From NCBI GenBank assembly GCA_945949375.1, contig CAMFEN010000021.1, forward strand, positions 1 to 10,056: a DNA stretch of 10,056 nucleotides. The letters are read 5' to 3'. The notes beneath the pieces were generated by a model. That model searched no databases. It was not told the origin of the DNA and saw only the letters and a list, made by a program, of their open reading frames with translations. The DNA is from an uncultured Bacteroidales bacterium. GTDB lineage: Bacteria > Bacteroidota > Bacteroidia > Bacteroidales > Paludibacteraceae. This document shows positions 1 through 6,110 of the stretch, one piece after another. The first letter of the stretch is position 1; each line of letters starts with the position of its first letter. A program made the position numbers and the translations under genes.

Positions 1-1144
1 AGATACCCATCTCGCTGCCTTCTTCGAGGGGGACGAGCAAGCCGCACTGGAGCATGTATTGGAGGAGTGCAACGGTCTTGAGGCAGACGGATTTGCCGCC
101 GGCGTTTGGTCCGCTGATGATGAGCATGCGGTTTTCTTTGAGGCGGAGGGAGAGGGGTACGAGGGTCTTACCTTGCTGGCGGAATTTGAGGTAGAGGATA
201 GGGTGTCGCGCCTGCTGCCACTGGAGCATAGGCTCGTTGTGGAGCGTGGGGCGGAGGGCAACAAGCGATTGTGCGTATTGGGCTTTGGCTCGGAGGAAAT
301 CGATGTATGCGAGTGCTTGCTCGGAGGCTTTGATGTCTGGGAGGGAGGGTCGTAGGCGGGTGGTGATGTCCTGTAAGATACGGATGCGCTCGCGGCGCTC
401 GGCACCTTCGAGTTCGCGGATATGGTTGTTGGCTTCCACTACCTGCTGGGGCTCAACGAAGACAGTCTTTCCGGTGGCAGACTCATCATGCACGATGCCA
501 CCGATCTTGCGCTTGTATGCGGGTGGGACGGGGATAACGAGTCTGCCTTCGCGCATGGTGGGGGCGGCGTCTTTGTCGAGCAAGCCTTCTGCTTGCGCTT
601 GGCGGAGAATCTGGTGGAGTGCGCGGCTGACGGAGCCTTGCGCGGCTGCCATCTCGCGGCGGATACGGCTTAGCTCGGGGCTGGCATTGTCCGCCAAGCG
701 TCCGTACTTATCGAGGACGCCTTCGATGAGTCGGAGGACGAAGAGGATGCCTTGGTTGTTGCCTTGGGTATTGCCGATGGAGAGTGCGGAGAGACGGGGG
801 AAGCGCACGGGGTCGAGAGCAGCGAAGAAGGCTTGCAGGCGGGCGGCGTAGTCGATGGTCTTGCTGAGGTCGAAAAGTTCGGCTTCGTCGAGGAAGAGTC
901 CATCAATGCGGATGCGCGCGAGAGGCTCGCGCATATCGTGGATTTCGCCGCGGGGAAAGTCGAGGGAGGCATCGTCGAGGATACGCTTCATTTCGGCGGT
1001 TTCATCGAGCATTCGGGCGATTTCGGCGGGGTCGTTGGAGAACGCCATGGCATCTACCTGCTCTTTGCCGAGGGGGGAGGTGCAACGGCGGCGGAGCTCG
1101 TCGCGAACGGTGGTGAAGTCTATTTTATGCTCGATGGGACTCAT
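1..1144 (-). CDS. mutS2: MutS2 family DNA-binding ATPase, N-terminal part (cut by window edge)
   Basis: MutS2 proteins are MutS-like ATPases without the mismatch-recognition domain. They are linked to suppression of homologous recombination and, in some bacteria, to rescue of collided ribosomes. Translating the minus strand from the ATG at 1144 gives 381 uninterrupted codons to the window edge. An in-frame TAG nine bases upstream fixes this ATG as the first possible start. Seen in the protein: a helical core (about residues 1-200), the MutS2-typical stretch GGIVHDESATGKTVFVEP (about 215-232), an ARHPIL segment (312-317), and the Walker A motif GPNAGGKS (345-352). Family members are usually about 780-850 residues, so the rest of the ATPase, the coiled coil and the C-terminal Smr nuclease domain should lie left of base 1. 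Third codon positions are strongly C-rich, unlike thrS. It lies downstream of the DUF721 gene on the same strand, with a 324-base gap, so it may have its own promoter. Identification is confident; Smr presence is inferred. Confidence 0.95.
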   Translation of the reverse strand, partial: MSPIEHKIDFTTVRDELRRRCTSPLGKEQVDAMAFSNDPAEIARMLDETAEMKRILDDASLDFPRGEIHDMREPLARIRIDGLFLDEAELFDLSKTIDYAARLQAFFAALDPVRFPRLSALSIGNTQGNNQGILFVLRLIEGVLDKYGRLADNASPELSRIRREMAAAQGSVSRALHQILRQAQAEGLLDKDAAPTMREGRLVIPVPPAYKRKIGGIVHDESATGKTVFVEPQQVVEANNHIRELEGAERRERIRILQDITTRLRPSLPDIKASEQALAYIDFLRAKAQYAQSLVALRPTLHNEPMLQWQQARHPILYLKFRQQGKTLVPLSLRLKENRMLIISGPNAGGKSVCLKTVALLQYMLQCGLLVPLEEGSEMGI

Positions 1145-1468
1145 ACGTTTCTACAAAAACGGACAAAAATTATAACAACAATGAACGAGAACTTTTTCTT
1201 TGTAAACAAATATATTCAAAATATTGAGCAGATATTTTTATAACATATAATTGTTCGTGTAATTAGTCATTAATTTTATAGATGGGTGTTTTTATTTTTG
1301 GCGTTTTGATGACAAATTGCTATTTTTGTGTTGAATGGCAATTGTGGCGTTAGAACTCGATAAGACCCTTACTTAACCCTTATGCAAACTCGTTATTTTT
1401 TCGGTTTTTCTTCGATGACATATTGATATAAAAAGCGGCGAGATGGCGACGGAATGCTATTTTTTTGT
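1145..1468. other. Intergenic region between DUF721 gene and mutS2
   Basis: This 324-base A/T-rich spacer contains no convincing protein gene. On the minus strand a TATATTTG box (1214-1207) matches the Bacteroidetes -7 element and could serve mutS2 with a leader of about 60 bases, but no TTTG lies at the expected -33 distance. On the plus strand there is a well-matched promoter at 1297-1328 with no gene behind it. An imperfect repeat, ACCCTTA-CTTA-ACCCTTA, lies at about 1366-1383. No hairpin followed by a T-run was found for the end of the DUF721 transcript. Confidence 0.6.
1297..1328 (+). promoter_or_regulatory. Orphan Bacteroidetes-type promoter
   Basis: TTTG (1297-1300), a 20-base spacer, and TATTTTTG (1321-1328) fit the Bacteroidetes sigma-ABfr consensus TTTG-N19-21-TAnnTTTG exactly. 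Transcription would start near 1332-1335 and run rightward. The genes to the right lie on the opposite strand, so the product would be a small RNA or a transcript antisense to the DUF721 gene. The match could be chance in A/T-rich DNA. No terminator-like hairpin is obvious before 1468. Confidence 0.4.
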
Positions 1469-1759
1469 TTATCCGAGTATTCGCACATCTCGTAGTACTT
1501 TGGCTCCGGCGGCGTTGTTGAGTTTGGCGACTAATTCAAAGCGGCAGTCGAAGAGTTGTGCTTTGAGTGCTGCGCTGGAGATATGTACGATGAGCATGCC
1601 GTTTTTGACCTCCACGGAGCGGGTGAGTCGGGCGATGGTGTCGCCCATGACCTCGGGCCATAGTTCTACAATCCGCGTTTCCAAGACGGGTTGCTCCAAT
1701 CCTGACTCGCGCAAGAATGCGATGAGGGCATCTCCTATGGTTACTGTTAAGCCGCGCAT
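1469..1759 (-). CDS. DUF721/DciA-like small protein
   Basis: The 96-residue protein has the length and pattern of DUF721 proteins: an N-terminal helix (TIGDALIAFLRESG), a central W-P-E-V-x-G-D signature (here VELWPEVMGDTIARLT, about residues 32-47), then a beta segment, VEVKNGMLIVHISSAALKAQ, close to the family pattern of a K-x-G-x-L-x-V strand followed by an A-x-x-x-x-L helix. DUF721 includes DciA, the replicative helicase (DnaB) operator of many bacteria lacking DnaC. Whether this Bacteroidota member does that job is inferred. There is no signal peptide, so it should be cytoplasmic. It follows the glucosaminidase gene on the same strand by 100 bases; the spacer has a heptamer repeat just before the ATG. 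Either co-transcription or a weak local promoter is possible; I see no clear -33/-7 pair. No Shine-Dalgarno is visible, which is normal for this phylum. Confidence 0.8.
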   Translation of the reverse strand: MRGLTVTIGDALIAFLRESGLEQPVLETRIVELWPEVMGDTIARLTRSVEVKNGMLIVHISSAALKAQLFDCRFELVAKLNNAAGAKVLRDVRILG

Positions 1760-1764
1760 GGTGT

Positions 1765-1792
1765 GGATGATGGATAAAGGATGAAGGATGAA
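1765..1792. repeat. 7-bp tandem repeat, four copies, in DUF721 leader
   Basis: On the plus strand the units are GGATGAT, GGATAAA, GGATGAA, GGATGAA. The array ends five bases before the start codon of the DUF721 gene (1759, minus strand), so it lies in that gene's 5' leader. Copy-number change here would alter leader length without touching coding sequence. Confidence 0.75.
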
Positions 1793-1859
1793 AGACTTAT
1801 TACTTTTGTTTTTGAGTACGTAGATTGAACTATTCAGTCATTGTCTTTCTTTTGTGTGG

Positions 1860-2882
1860 TTATTTTTCTTTCTTTGGTTTGCGGAGGTAGATTGCTTGGC
1901 GTGTTTTAAGTATTCTGATGGAGGGGTCGAAATTGTTGTACTGTTGCACTTTCTTGAGTTGCACTCCTTCACGCTGGCAAACCGCCCATAAGCTTTCGCC
2001 CGGGGTTACCCACATGAGTGTTTTCTCTTTTGGGGCTTGGGTTTTCTTCTTGGCGAGGTAGATTCTATCGCCTGCTGTGAGTGTTCTTCCGAGAGCATCG
2101 TTCTGCTCGCGGAGGTCTCTCTCCTTTACGTTTAGAGAGAAAGCGACAGAAGCATAGGTGTCCCCCTCTTGTGCAAGGACATATTTGACGCCGTTACATT
2201 TCTGGGGTTTATGGGTTAGCAGGAAAAGTTGCTTTTCCTCTCTGGCTGTGCGAGGCTCCTGGTATTCGGGTTCAGGGTTAGAGGTGATGACAGCAATGGG
2301 CTCGTTTTTTCTTACCACCACGGGACGGTTGGATGAAGTATAAGCTCCTGTATTACAGACGGTTTCCCAATTCTTGTCAGTGAGCCTGTCGAGATGGTAG
2401 TCTTCAATGAGTTTAATGAGTTTCTGCGGGTACTTGGGGTCGGTGGCGTAGCCGCATTTCTTAAGTCCGTATGCCCAACCTTCATAGTCCTCGATGGCAA
2501 TCTCAAAGAGCGGCTGATAGCGCGAACGTTGGAGAAAGACCGCGTGGTCGTCAAAGGATTGGGAGGCGTTCTTGTAAACACGGAAGCAATCGTCTTTCTT
2601 GTCGTCGTCTTTGAGGTAGGTTTTTCCCGTCCAGTCGGAGGTGCACTTGATACCAAAATGGTTGTTCGCTCGGGTGGCGAGTTCACTGGTGCCCGCCGCC
2701 GATTCGAGGAGCGCTTGCGCCATGATGATGGACGCCGGAATGCCATAGTGCTTCTGATTATCCACTACTACATCACGCCATTGGGCAATGTATTGGAGGT
2801 ACTGCTGATTTTGGGAAGATTGCGCATGGACTTGCATTAAGGAAGCCGTCATGAGCAGAAAGAGGATAGTTATTTTCTTCAT
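1860..2882 (-). CDS. Secreted glucosaminidase with two LysM domains
   Basis: This is a peptidoglycan hydrolase of the GH73 glucosaminidase (FlgJ C-terminal-like) type, predicted to cleave N-acetylglucosaminyl bonds in the cell wall after export. The 340-residue protein has a signal peptide (MKKITILFLL..., cleavage likely after HA at 19-20), a glucosaminidase domain (about 28-165) with the core QALLESAAGTSELATRANN, where Glu60 is the likely catalytic acid, and HFGIKC following. A linker with Pro/Glu (about 185-225) leads to two LysM domains (about 233-276 and 290-334), which bind glycan. The start at 2882 is chosen because it directly precedes the signal peptide; the ATG at 2891 (MPKMKK) is an alternative. 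The reading frame stays open to an ATG at 3083, but that start would run through both divergent promoters and into the next gene. It is first in a possible minus-strand operon with the DUF721 gene. Confidence 0.9.
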   Translation of the reverse strand: MKKITILFLLMTASLMQVHAQSSQNQQYLQYIAQWRDVVVDNQKHYGIPASIIMAQALLESAAGTSELATRANNHFGIKCTSDWTGKTYLKDDDKKDDCFRVYKNASQSFDDHAVFLQRSRYQPLFEIAIEDYEGWAYGLKKCGYATDPKYPQKLIKLIEDYHLDRLTDKNWETVCNTGAYTSSNRPVVVRKNEPIAVITSNPEPEYQEPRTAREEKQLFLLTHKPQKCNGVKYVLAQEGDTYASVAFSLNVKERDLREQNDALGRTLTAGDRIYLAKKKTQAPKEKTLMWVTPGESLWAVCQREGVQLKKVQQYNNFDPSIRILKTRQAIYLRKPKKEK

Positions 2883-2910
2883 TTTTGGCATAATATCTAT
2901 AAAAACGCCG

Positions 2911-2942
2911 CAAAAGTACAAAAAAATTTGCATATAAGCAAA
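2911..2942 (-). promoter_or_regulatory. Promoter of the glucosaminidase gene
   Basis: Reading the minus strand: TTTG (2942-2939), a 20-base spacer, TACTTTTG (2918-2911). This is a full match to the Bacteroidetes consensus. The predicted start point is near 2907-2904, giving a leader of roughly 22-25 bases to the ATG at 2882. That short leader supports 2882 over the far upstream start. Confidence 0.8.
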
Positions 2943-2958
2943 AAAAACGGTATCTTTG
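2927..2958 (+). promoter_or_regulatory. Promoter of the polysaccharide export operon
   Basis: TTTG (2927-2930), a 20-base spacer, TATCTTTG (2951-2958): a full match to the Bacteroidetes consensus. The predicted start point is near 2962-2965, about 15-18 bases before the ATG at 2980. It interlocks with the minus-strand promoter: each -33 box lies in the other promoter's spacer. No other convincing promoter was seen up to 8660, so it probably drives all five rightward genes. Confidence 0.8.
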
Positions 2959-2979
2959 CACGCTAATTTATCGTAAATT

Positions 2980-3396
2980 ATGAAAAAGCGTACTTTATTC
3001 GCCGTTTTGGTGTGTGTGTTTGTCGGGCTGAGTTCTTGCACGTACAACTCCCCGAAAGAGGTAATATATGAGTCTAATTTCAAGACGCTGGACTTGCGTG
3101 TGCGGGCAAGTGATTGGCAAGATGGTGGTGGATTTTATTATTGTGGGTTTAATGTTCCTGAGTTAACAGCCTATATATACGACAATGGCATAGTTACATG
3201 CTCTCACGAGTATGATAACGGGACGAAGTTCCTGTTGCCGCAGACGATACACAACGAGGATGCAGACGGCAATAGATACACCACGACCATTGATTTTTTG
3301 TTTAGCGTCGGATATGTAGAAATAGGGATAACGAATAACGATTTTATCAATAATGCGCCGGAGGATATGTGCTTCCGCTTGAACATGGTTTGGTAA
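2980..3396 (+). CDS. Small lipoprotein of unknown function, first gene of export operon
   Basis: The 138-residue protein begins with a lipoprotein signal peptide (MKKRTLFAVLVCVFVG) and lipobox LSSC, with Cys20 as the lipidated residue. The residues after Cys20 (TYNSPKE) lack the acidic surface-export signal seen on many Bacteroidota surface lipoproteins, so a periplasm-facing anchor is more likely. The mature part is rich in aromatic and beta-forming segments: a DW-x-GGGFYYCGFNVPELT stretch (about 46-63), YIYDNGIVTC, and a final TTTIDFLFSVGYVEIGI. The pattern recalls small hypothetical lipoproteins common in Bacteroidales, but I do not recognise a named family and assign no function. It ends 22 bases before the dehydrogenase gene and lies right behind the operon promoter, so it is probably co-transcribed with the polysaccharide genes. 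Confidence 0.8.
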   Translation: MKKRTLFAVLVCVFVGLSSCTYNSPKEVIYESNFKTLDLRVRASDWQDGGGFYYCGFNVPELTAYIYDNGIVTCSHEYDNGTKFLLPQTIHNEDADGNRYTTTIDFLFSVGYVEIGITNNDFINNAPEDMCFRLNMVW

Positions 3397-3418
3397 ATCC
3401 AATTATTACGAGATAGCA

Positions 3419-4396
3419 ATGAAGAATTTTGCATTGATTGGTGCGGCAGGGTATATTGCGCCGCGACATATTAAAGCCATTTCCGATACGGGGAATAACC
3501 TGATGGTGGCTTATGATAAGTTCGACTCTGTAGGACGGCTGGATGCATCGTTCCCGGAGTGTTCTTTTTTTACGGAGAATGAGCAGTTTGACCGATTTTG
3601 CTCTAAGCAGATGCGCACGGAAAACCCGCTGCATTGGGTGGCGATATGCACGCCTAACTATACGCACGACGCGTTTATCCGCTACGGGTTGCGCTTGGGA
3701 TGCGATGTGATTTGCGAGAAGCCGCTGGTGCTCAATCCGTATAATATCGACAACCTCGTGGAGTTGGAGCAGGAGACGGGGCACAAGGCATATACTATTC
3801 TGCAACTGCGATTGCACGATAAGATACGCGCGCTGAAAGAGAAAGTGGAGAAAGGTCCGAAGGACAAGGTGTATGATATCGATTTGACCTATATCACGAG
3901 CCGCGGCAAATGGTACTATTCGAGTTGGAAAGGCGATGTGCACAAAGCGGGCGGTATCGCAACGAATATCGGTGTGCATTTCTACGACATGCTGCAATGG
4001 ATATTCGGACCTGTGGAGAAGAATATCGTGCATGTGATGTCGTTTGACCGCGTAGCGGGGTACTTGGAGTTGAAGCAGGCGCGTGTGCGTTACTTCCTGA
4101 GTATCAATGGCGACTGCCTGCCGGAGAATGCCGTACAAGGCGAGAAGCGGACCTATCGCACGCTGGCGATTGACGGCGAGGAGTTTGAGTTCTCGCAGGG
4201 TTTCACGGAGTTGCATACGGAGAGTTACAAGCATATCTTGGCGGGCGAAGGATTCCGTATCTCGGAGGCGCGTCCGTGCATAGAGATAGTTAGTCAGATA
4301 AGGCATGCTGAGCCGATAGGGCTGGTGGGCGACTACCATCCGCTGGCGAAACTGCCGCTGGCAAAACATCCGTTTGGATGGGATGAGAAGCGGTAG
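3419..4396 (+). CDS. wlbA: Gfo/Idh/MocA oxidoreductase, WlbA/WbpB-type UDP-GlcNAcA 3-dehydrogenase
   Basis: The 325-residue protein has an N-terminal Rossmann fold with the dinucleotide motif GAAGYIA (residues 8-14), the family's catalytic EKP (Glu100-Lys101-Pro102) and the GGIATNIGVHFYDML segment (178-192) containing His187. TYITSRGKWY (158-166) and the SWKGD that follows (169-173) match the WlbA/WbpB subgroup closely. Those enzymes oxidise the C3 hydroxyl of UDP-N-acetylglucosaminuronic acid using NAD+, giving the 3-keto sugar. An aminotransferase and an acetyltransferase then convert it to a 2,3-diacetamido-2,3-dideoxy uronic acid, a building block of O-antigens and capsules. Those partner enzymes, and the 6-dehydrogenase that makes the substrate, are not in the window. 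The protein is cytoplasmic with no signal peptide. It sits between a lipoprotein gene (22 bases upstream) and the first export lipoprotein gene (33 bases downstream). Subgroup assignment is by recalled similarity; exact substrate is inferred. Confidence 0.85.
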   Translation: MKNFALIGAAGYIAPRHIKAISDTGNNLMVAYDKFDSVGRLDASFPECSFFTENEQFDRFCSKQMRTENPLHWVAICTPNYTHDAFIRYGLRLGCDVICEKPLVLNPYNIDNLVELEQETGHKAYTILQLRLHDKIRALKEKVEKGPKDKVYDIDLTYITSRGKWYYSSWKGDVHKAGGIATNIGVHFYDMLQWIFGPVEKNIVHVMSFDRVAGYLELKQARVRYFLSINGDCLPENAVQGEKRTYRTLAIDGEEFEFSQGFTELHTESYKHILAGEGFRISEARPCIEIVSQIRHAEPIGLVGDYHPLAKLPLAKHPFGWDEKR

Positions 4397-4398
4397 AT

Positions 4399-4419
4399 AA
4401 TTATGAATTATGAATTTTA
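4399..4419. repeat. 7-bp tandem repeat between dehydrogenase and export gene
   Basis: Units AATTATG, AATTATG and a degenerate AATTTTA fill most of the 33-base gap between the stop of the dehydrogenase gene (4396) and the ATG at 4430. The stretch is fully A/T apart from two G residues, contrasting with the G-rich flanking genes. It contains in-frame-neutral ATGs that are not convincing starts. Confidence 0.6.
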
Positions 4420-4429
4420 AGGGCGTTGT

Positions 4430-5287
4430 ATGCGTAATCGGCAGAGATACATATTGTTTTTAGGGTTGGCGGCGATGGTCTTCGGGCTATCTTCTTGCGT
4501 AACGAGCCGAAGGGTGAACTATATGCAGGAGCCGGATAAGAGGATACCTTCTTATGCCGACACGCTGTCGTTTGAGGACTACCAGTTGCGTGTGAACGAC
4601 CGCTTGTATATTTATGTCTATTCGTTGGATGAGAAGATAACGGCATTGTACAACTCGGGTATGAGCAACCAAAATATGCGTCAGCAGATGCGGAGCAATT
4701 CTACATACGGGTCAAATGAGTTGTACACCTATTTGGTTGATATAGAAGGAAATATCGATTTTCCTACCTTGGGAAAAGTGCAGGTGTTGGGTTTGACGAC
4801 GCGGGAGGTGAAACGTAAGTTGGAAGATGAGTTGGGACAGTTGATGAAAGATATTCCCGGATATAAGACTATCTCCGCGGAGGTGAATATTGTGCAACGG
4901 TCGTTCTCTATCATTGGGGCTCAGAGCGGGCGGTACTATATCGACAGGGAGAAGATGACCATCTTTGAGGCACTGGCGATGGCAGGCGACTTGGGAGAGT
5001 TCTCCGATAGGTCGCAGATAAAGTTGGTGCGCGAGAAGGACGGGGTTACCACGATAAAGACCTTTGACGTGCGGTCGAAAGATATCATCAACTCAGAATT
5101 CTACTATATTGAGCCCAATGATATCATCTATATCCGCCAGATACCCGGCAAGTCGTTTGGTATCAACTCGGCAGGTACGGCGGTAGGGGTAGTAGCCTCC
5201 ACCATTTCGTTTGGTGTGTTTATCTACTCGTTGGTACAAACGGGTATTTTCCTATACAACAAGTATAACCCCGCTCCGGCGCAATAA
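4430..5287 (+). CDS. Polysaccharide export outer-membrane lipoprotein, Wza type (first copy)
   Basis: Wza-family lipoproteins form the outer-membrane channel through which capsular or exopolysaccharide leaves the cell. The 285-residue protein has a signal peptide with lipobox LSSC (Cys23), a poly-export domain starting at YQLRVNDRLYIYVYSLDEKIT (about 51-71) and running to about 155, including the GNIDFPTLGKVQVLGLT strand-turn (107-123). An SLBB-like segment follows (about 156-240) with GRYYIDREKMTIFEALAMAG and EPNDIIYI. A hydrophobic C-terminus (about 244-275) could be a membrane helix or part of the helical barrel. It is shorter than E. coli Wza (379 residues) but of a length common in Bacteroidota. 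The start directly precedes the signal peptide; no Shine-Dalgarno is visible. It is a paralogue of the next gene, 15 bases downstream, and partners the Wzc-like kinase. Confidence 0.92.
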   Translation: MRNRQRYILFLGLAAMVFGLSSCVTSRRVNYMQEPDKRIPSYADTLSFEDYQLRVNDRLYIYVYSLDEKITALYNSGMSNQNMRQQMRSNSTYGSNELYTYLVDIEGNIDFPTLGKVQVLGLTTREVKRKLEDELGQLMKDIPGYKTISAEVNIVQRSFSIIGAQSGRYYIDREKMTIFEALAMAGDLGEFSDRSQIKLVREKDGVTTIKTFDVRSKDIINSEFYYIEPNDIIYIRQIPGKSFGINSAGTAVGVVASTISFGVFIYSLVQTGIFLYNKYNPAPAQ

Positions 5288-5294
5288 AAGGAGG
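5287..5294 (+). promoter_or_regulatory. Strong Shine-Dalgarno for the second export gene
   Basis: AAAGGAGG lies 8 bases before the ATG at 5303 and is a near-perfect complement to the 16S rRNA 3' end. Bacteroidota genes rarely rely on such a site, and none of the other starts in this window has one. It overlaps the last base of the preceding stop codon (5285-5287) and supports 5303 as the start. Confidence 0.7.
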
Positions 5295-5302
5295 ATAGAA
5301 AA

Positions 5303-6079
5303 ATGAAGCGAAAGATACTATACATATTGCTCCTCCTACCGCTTTTGTTGAGCCTCAGCAGTTGCTACAGCCACAGAGTGATCGGTCTGCTGCAAGAGCC
5401 GAGCAAGCATAACAACCTACCGGTGTACGATTCTGCGGAGTACGTGCCTTACACTATACGAGTGAACGATGAGATTATTTACCGTTTGATTACGATGGAC
5501 GAGACTATCTCAAAGACCATCATGGGCAACCAATCGTCTTATGCGGGGCAGTATGCGAACTCCTATCGTGTCTATTCGGACGGAACGATAGATGTGCCTT
5601 TTTTGAAACCCGTGCATGTAGAGGGACTGACGATAGAGCAGGCGCAAGATACGTTGCGGGCGGCATTCCGTGAGATAATCCCCGATGCAGACGTGAAATT
5701 AGCGTTGTATAACAAGTATTTTACCGTGGTGGGCGACATCAACGCGGGAGAGTACTACATATATAAAGAGAAGATGAATATCTTTGAGGCACTCGCCATG
5801 ACGTGGGACTTGATGAACTCGGGCGATAGGCGGCATGTGCGGATTATTCGTCCGCAAGGCAACGGCGAGGAGCCGGAGGTGCTGGAGTTTGATATCCGCA
5901 CGAATAGTATCATCAACTCGAAATACTATTATGTCTATCCTAACGATGTGATATATGTGGCGCGGACGAAAGACAGTTTCTTCAAAGTGCCATCTTATAC
6001 AGGGTTCCTTGGGTTAATCACTTCTTCGCTATCGCTGCTGGTATCGGTACTCAACTACACCGTGCTACTAGTAGAGTAA
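5303..6079 (+). CDS. Polysaccharide export lipoprotein, Wza type (second copy)
   Basis: The 258-residue protein has a strongly hydrophobic signal peptide (KILYILLLLPLLL) and lipobox LSSC (Cys21). It shares the architecture of the preceding gene: YTIRVNDEIIYRLITMDETIS (50-70, shown against YQLRVNDRLYIYVYSLDEKIT), YSDGTIDVPFLKPVHVEGLT (91-110), GEYYIYKEKMNIFEALAMTW (149-168) and YVYPNDVIYV (210-219). A hydrophobic C-terminal segment (about 233-256) ends the protein. The pair clearly arose by tandem duplication, but the copies are well diverged, which suggests distinct roles, for example two subunits of a mixed channel or two channels for one kinase; this is inference. It lies 15 bases after the first copy and 31 bases before the kinase gene. 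The extra length of the first copy is mainly in the loop around residues 74-100 and the C-terminus. Confidence 0.9.
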   Translation: MKRKILYILLLLPLLLSLSSCYSHRVIGLLQEPSKHNNLPVYDSAEYVPYTIRVNDEIIYRLITMDETISKTIMGNQSSYAGQYANSYRVYSDGTIDVPFLKPVHVEGLTIEQAQDTLRAAFREIIPDADVKLALYNKYFTVVGDINAGEYYIYKEKMNIFEALAMTWDLMNSGDRRHVRIIRPQGNGEEPEVLEFDIRTNSIINSKYYYVYPNDVIYVARTKDSFFKVPSYTGFLGLITSSLSLLVSVLNYTVLLVE

Positions 6080-6110
6080 ACAATAGTTTCAGATTTCAAA
6101 ATCTTTTTCT

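Noticed and set aside
752..1243. A 163-codon plus-strand open frame over the mutS2 start
   Set aside because: It lies antisense to the clear MutS2 coding region, with composition typical of a shadow frame.
1385..1426. Minus-strand 13-codon frame (MSSKKNRKNNEFA)
   Set aside because: Very short, no good promoter or family resemblance; basic composition is explained by A-rich DNA.
1801..1808. TACTTTTG on the plus strand, a full -7 box match
   Set aside because: No TTTG 19-21 bases upstream and no plus-strand gene downstream.
2883..3083. N-terminal extension of the glucosaminidase to the ATG at 3083
   Set aside because: It would place 67 residues before the signal peptide, read through the gene's own promoter, and overlap the divergent lipoprotein gene by more than 100 bases.
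3347..4369. A 340-codon open frame on the minus strand opposite the WlbA-type gene
   Set aside because: Its product is Arg/His/Gln/Leu-rich with no recognisable domain, and the opposite strand encodes a clear family member. It is a by-product of codon usage.
6091..6110. Small AGATTT/AAATCT hairpin followed by T residues just before the kinase gene
   Set aside because: A 6-bp A/T-rich stem with a two-base loop is too weak for a terminator, and the flanking genes look like one operon.
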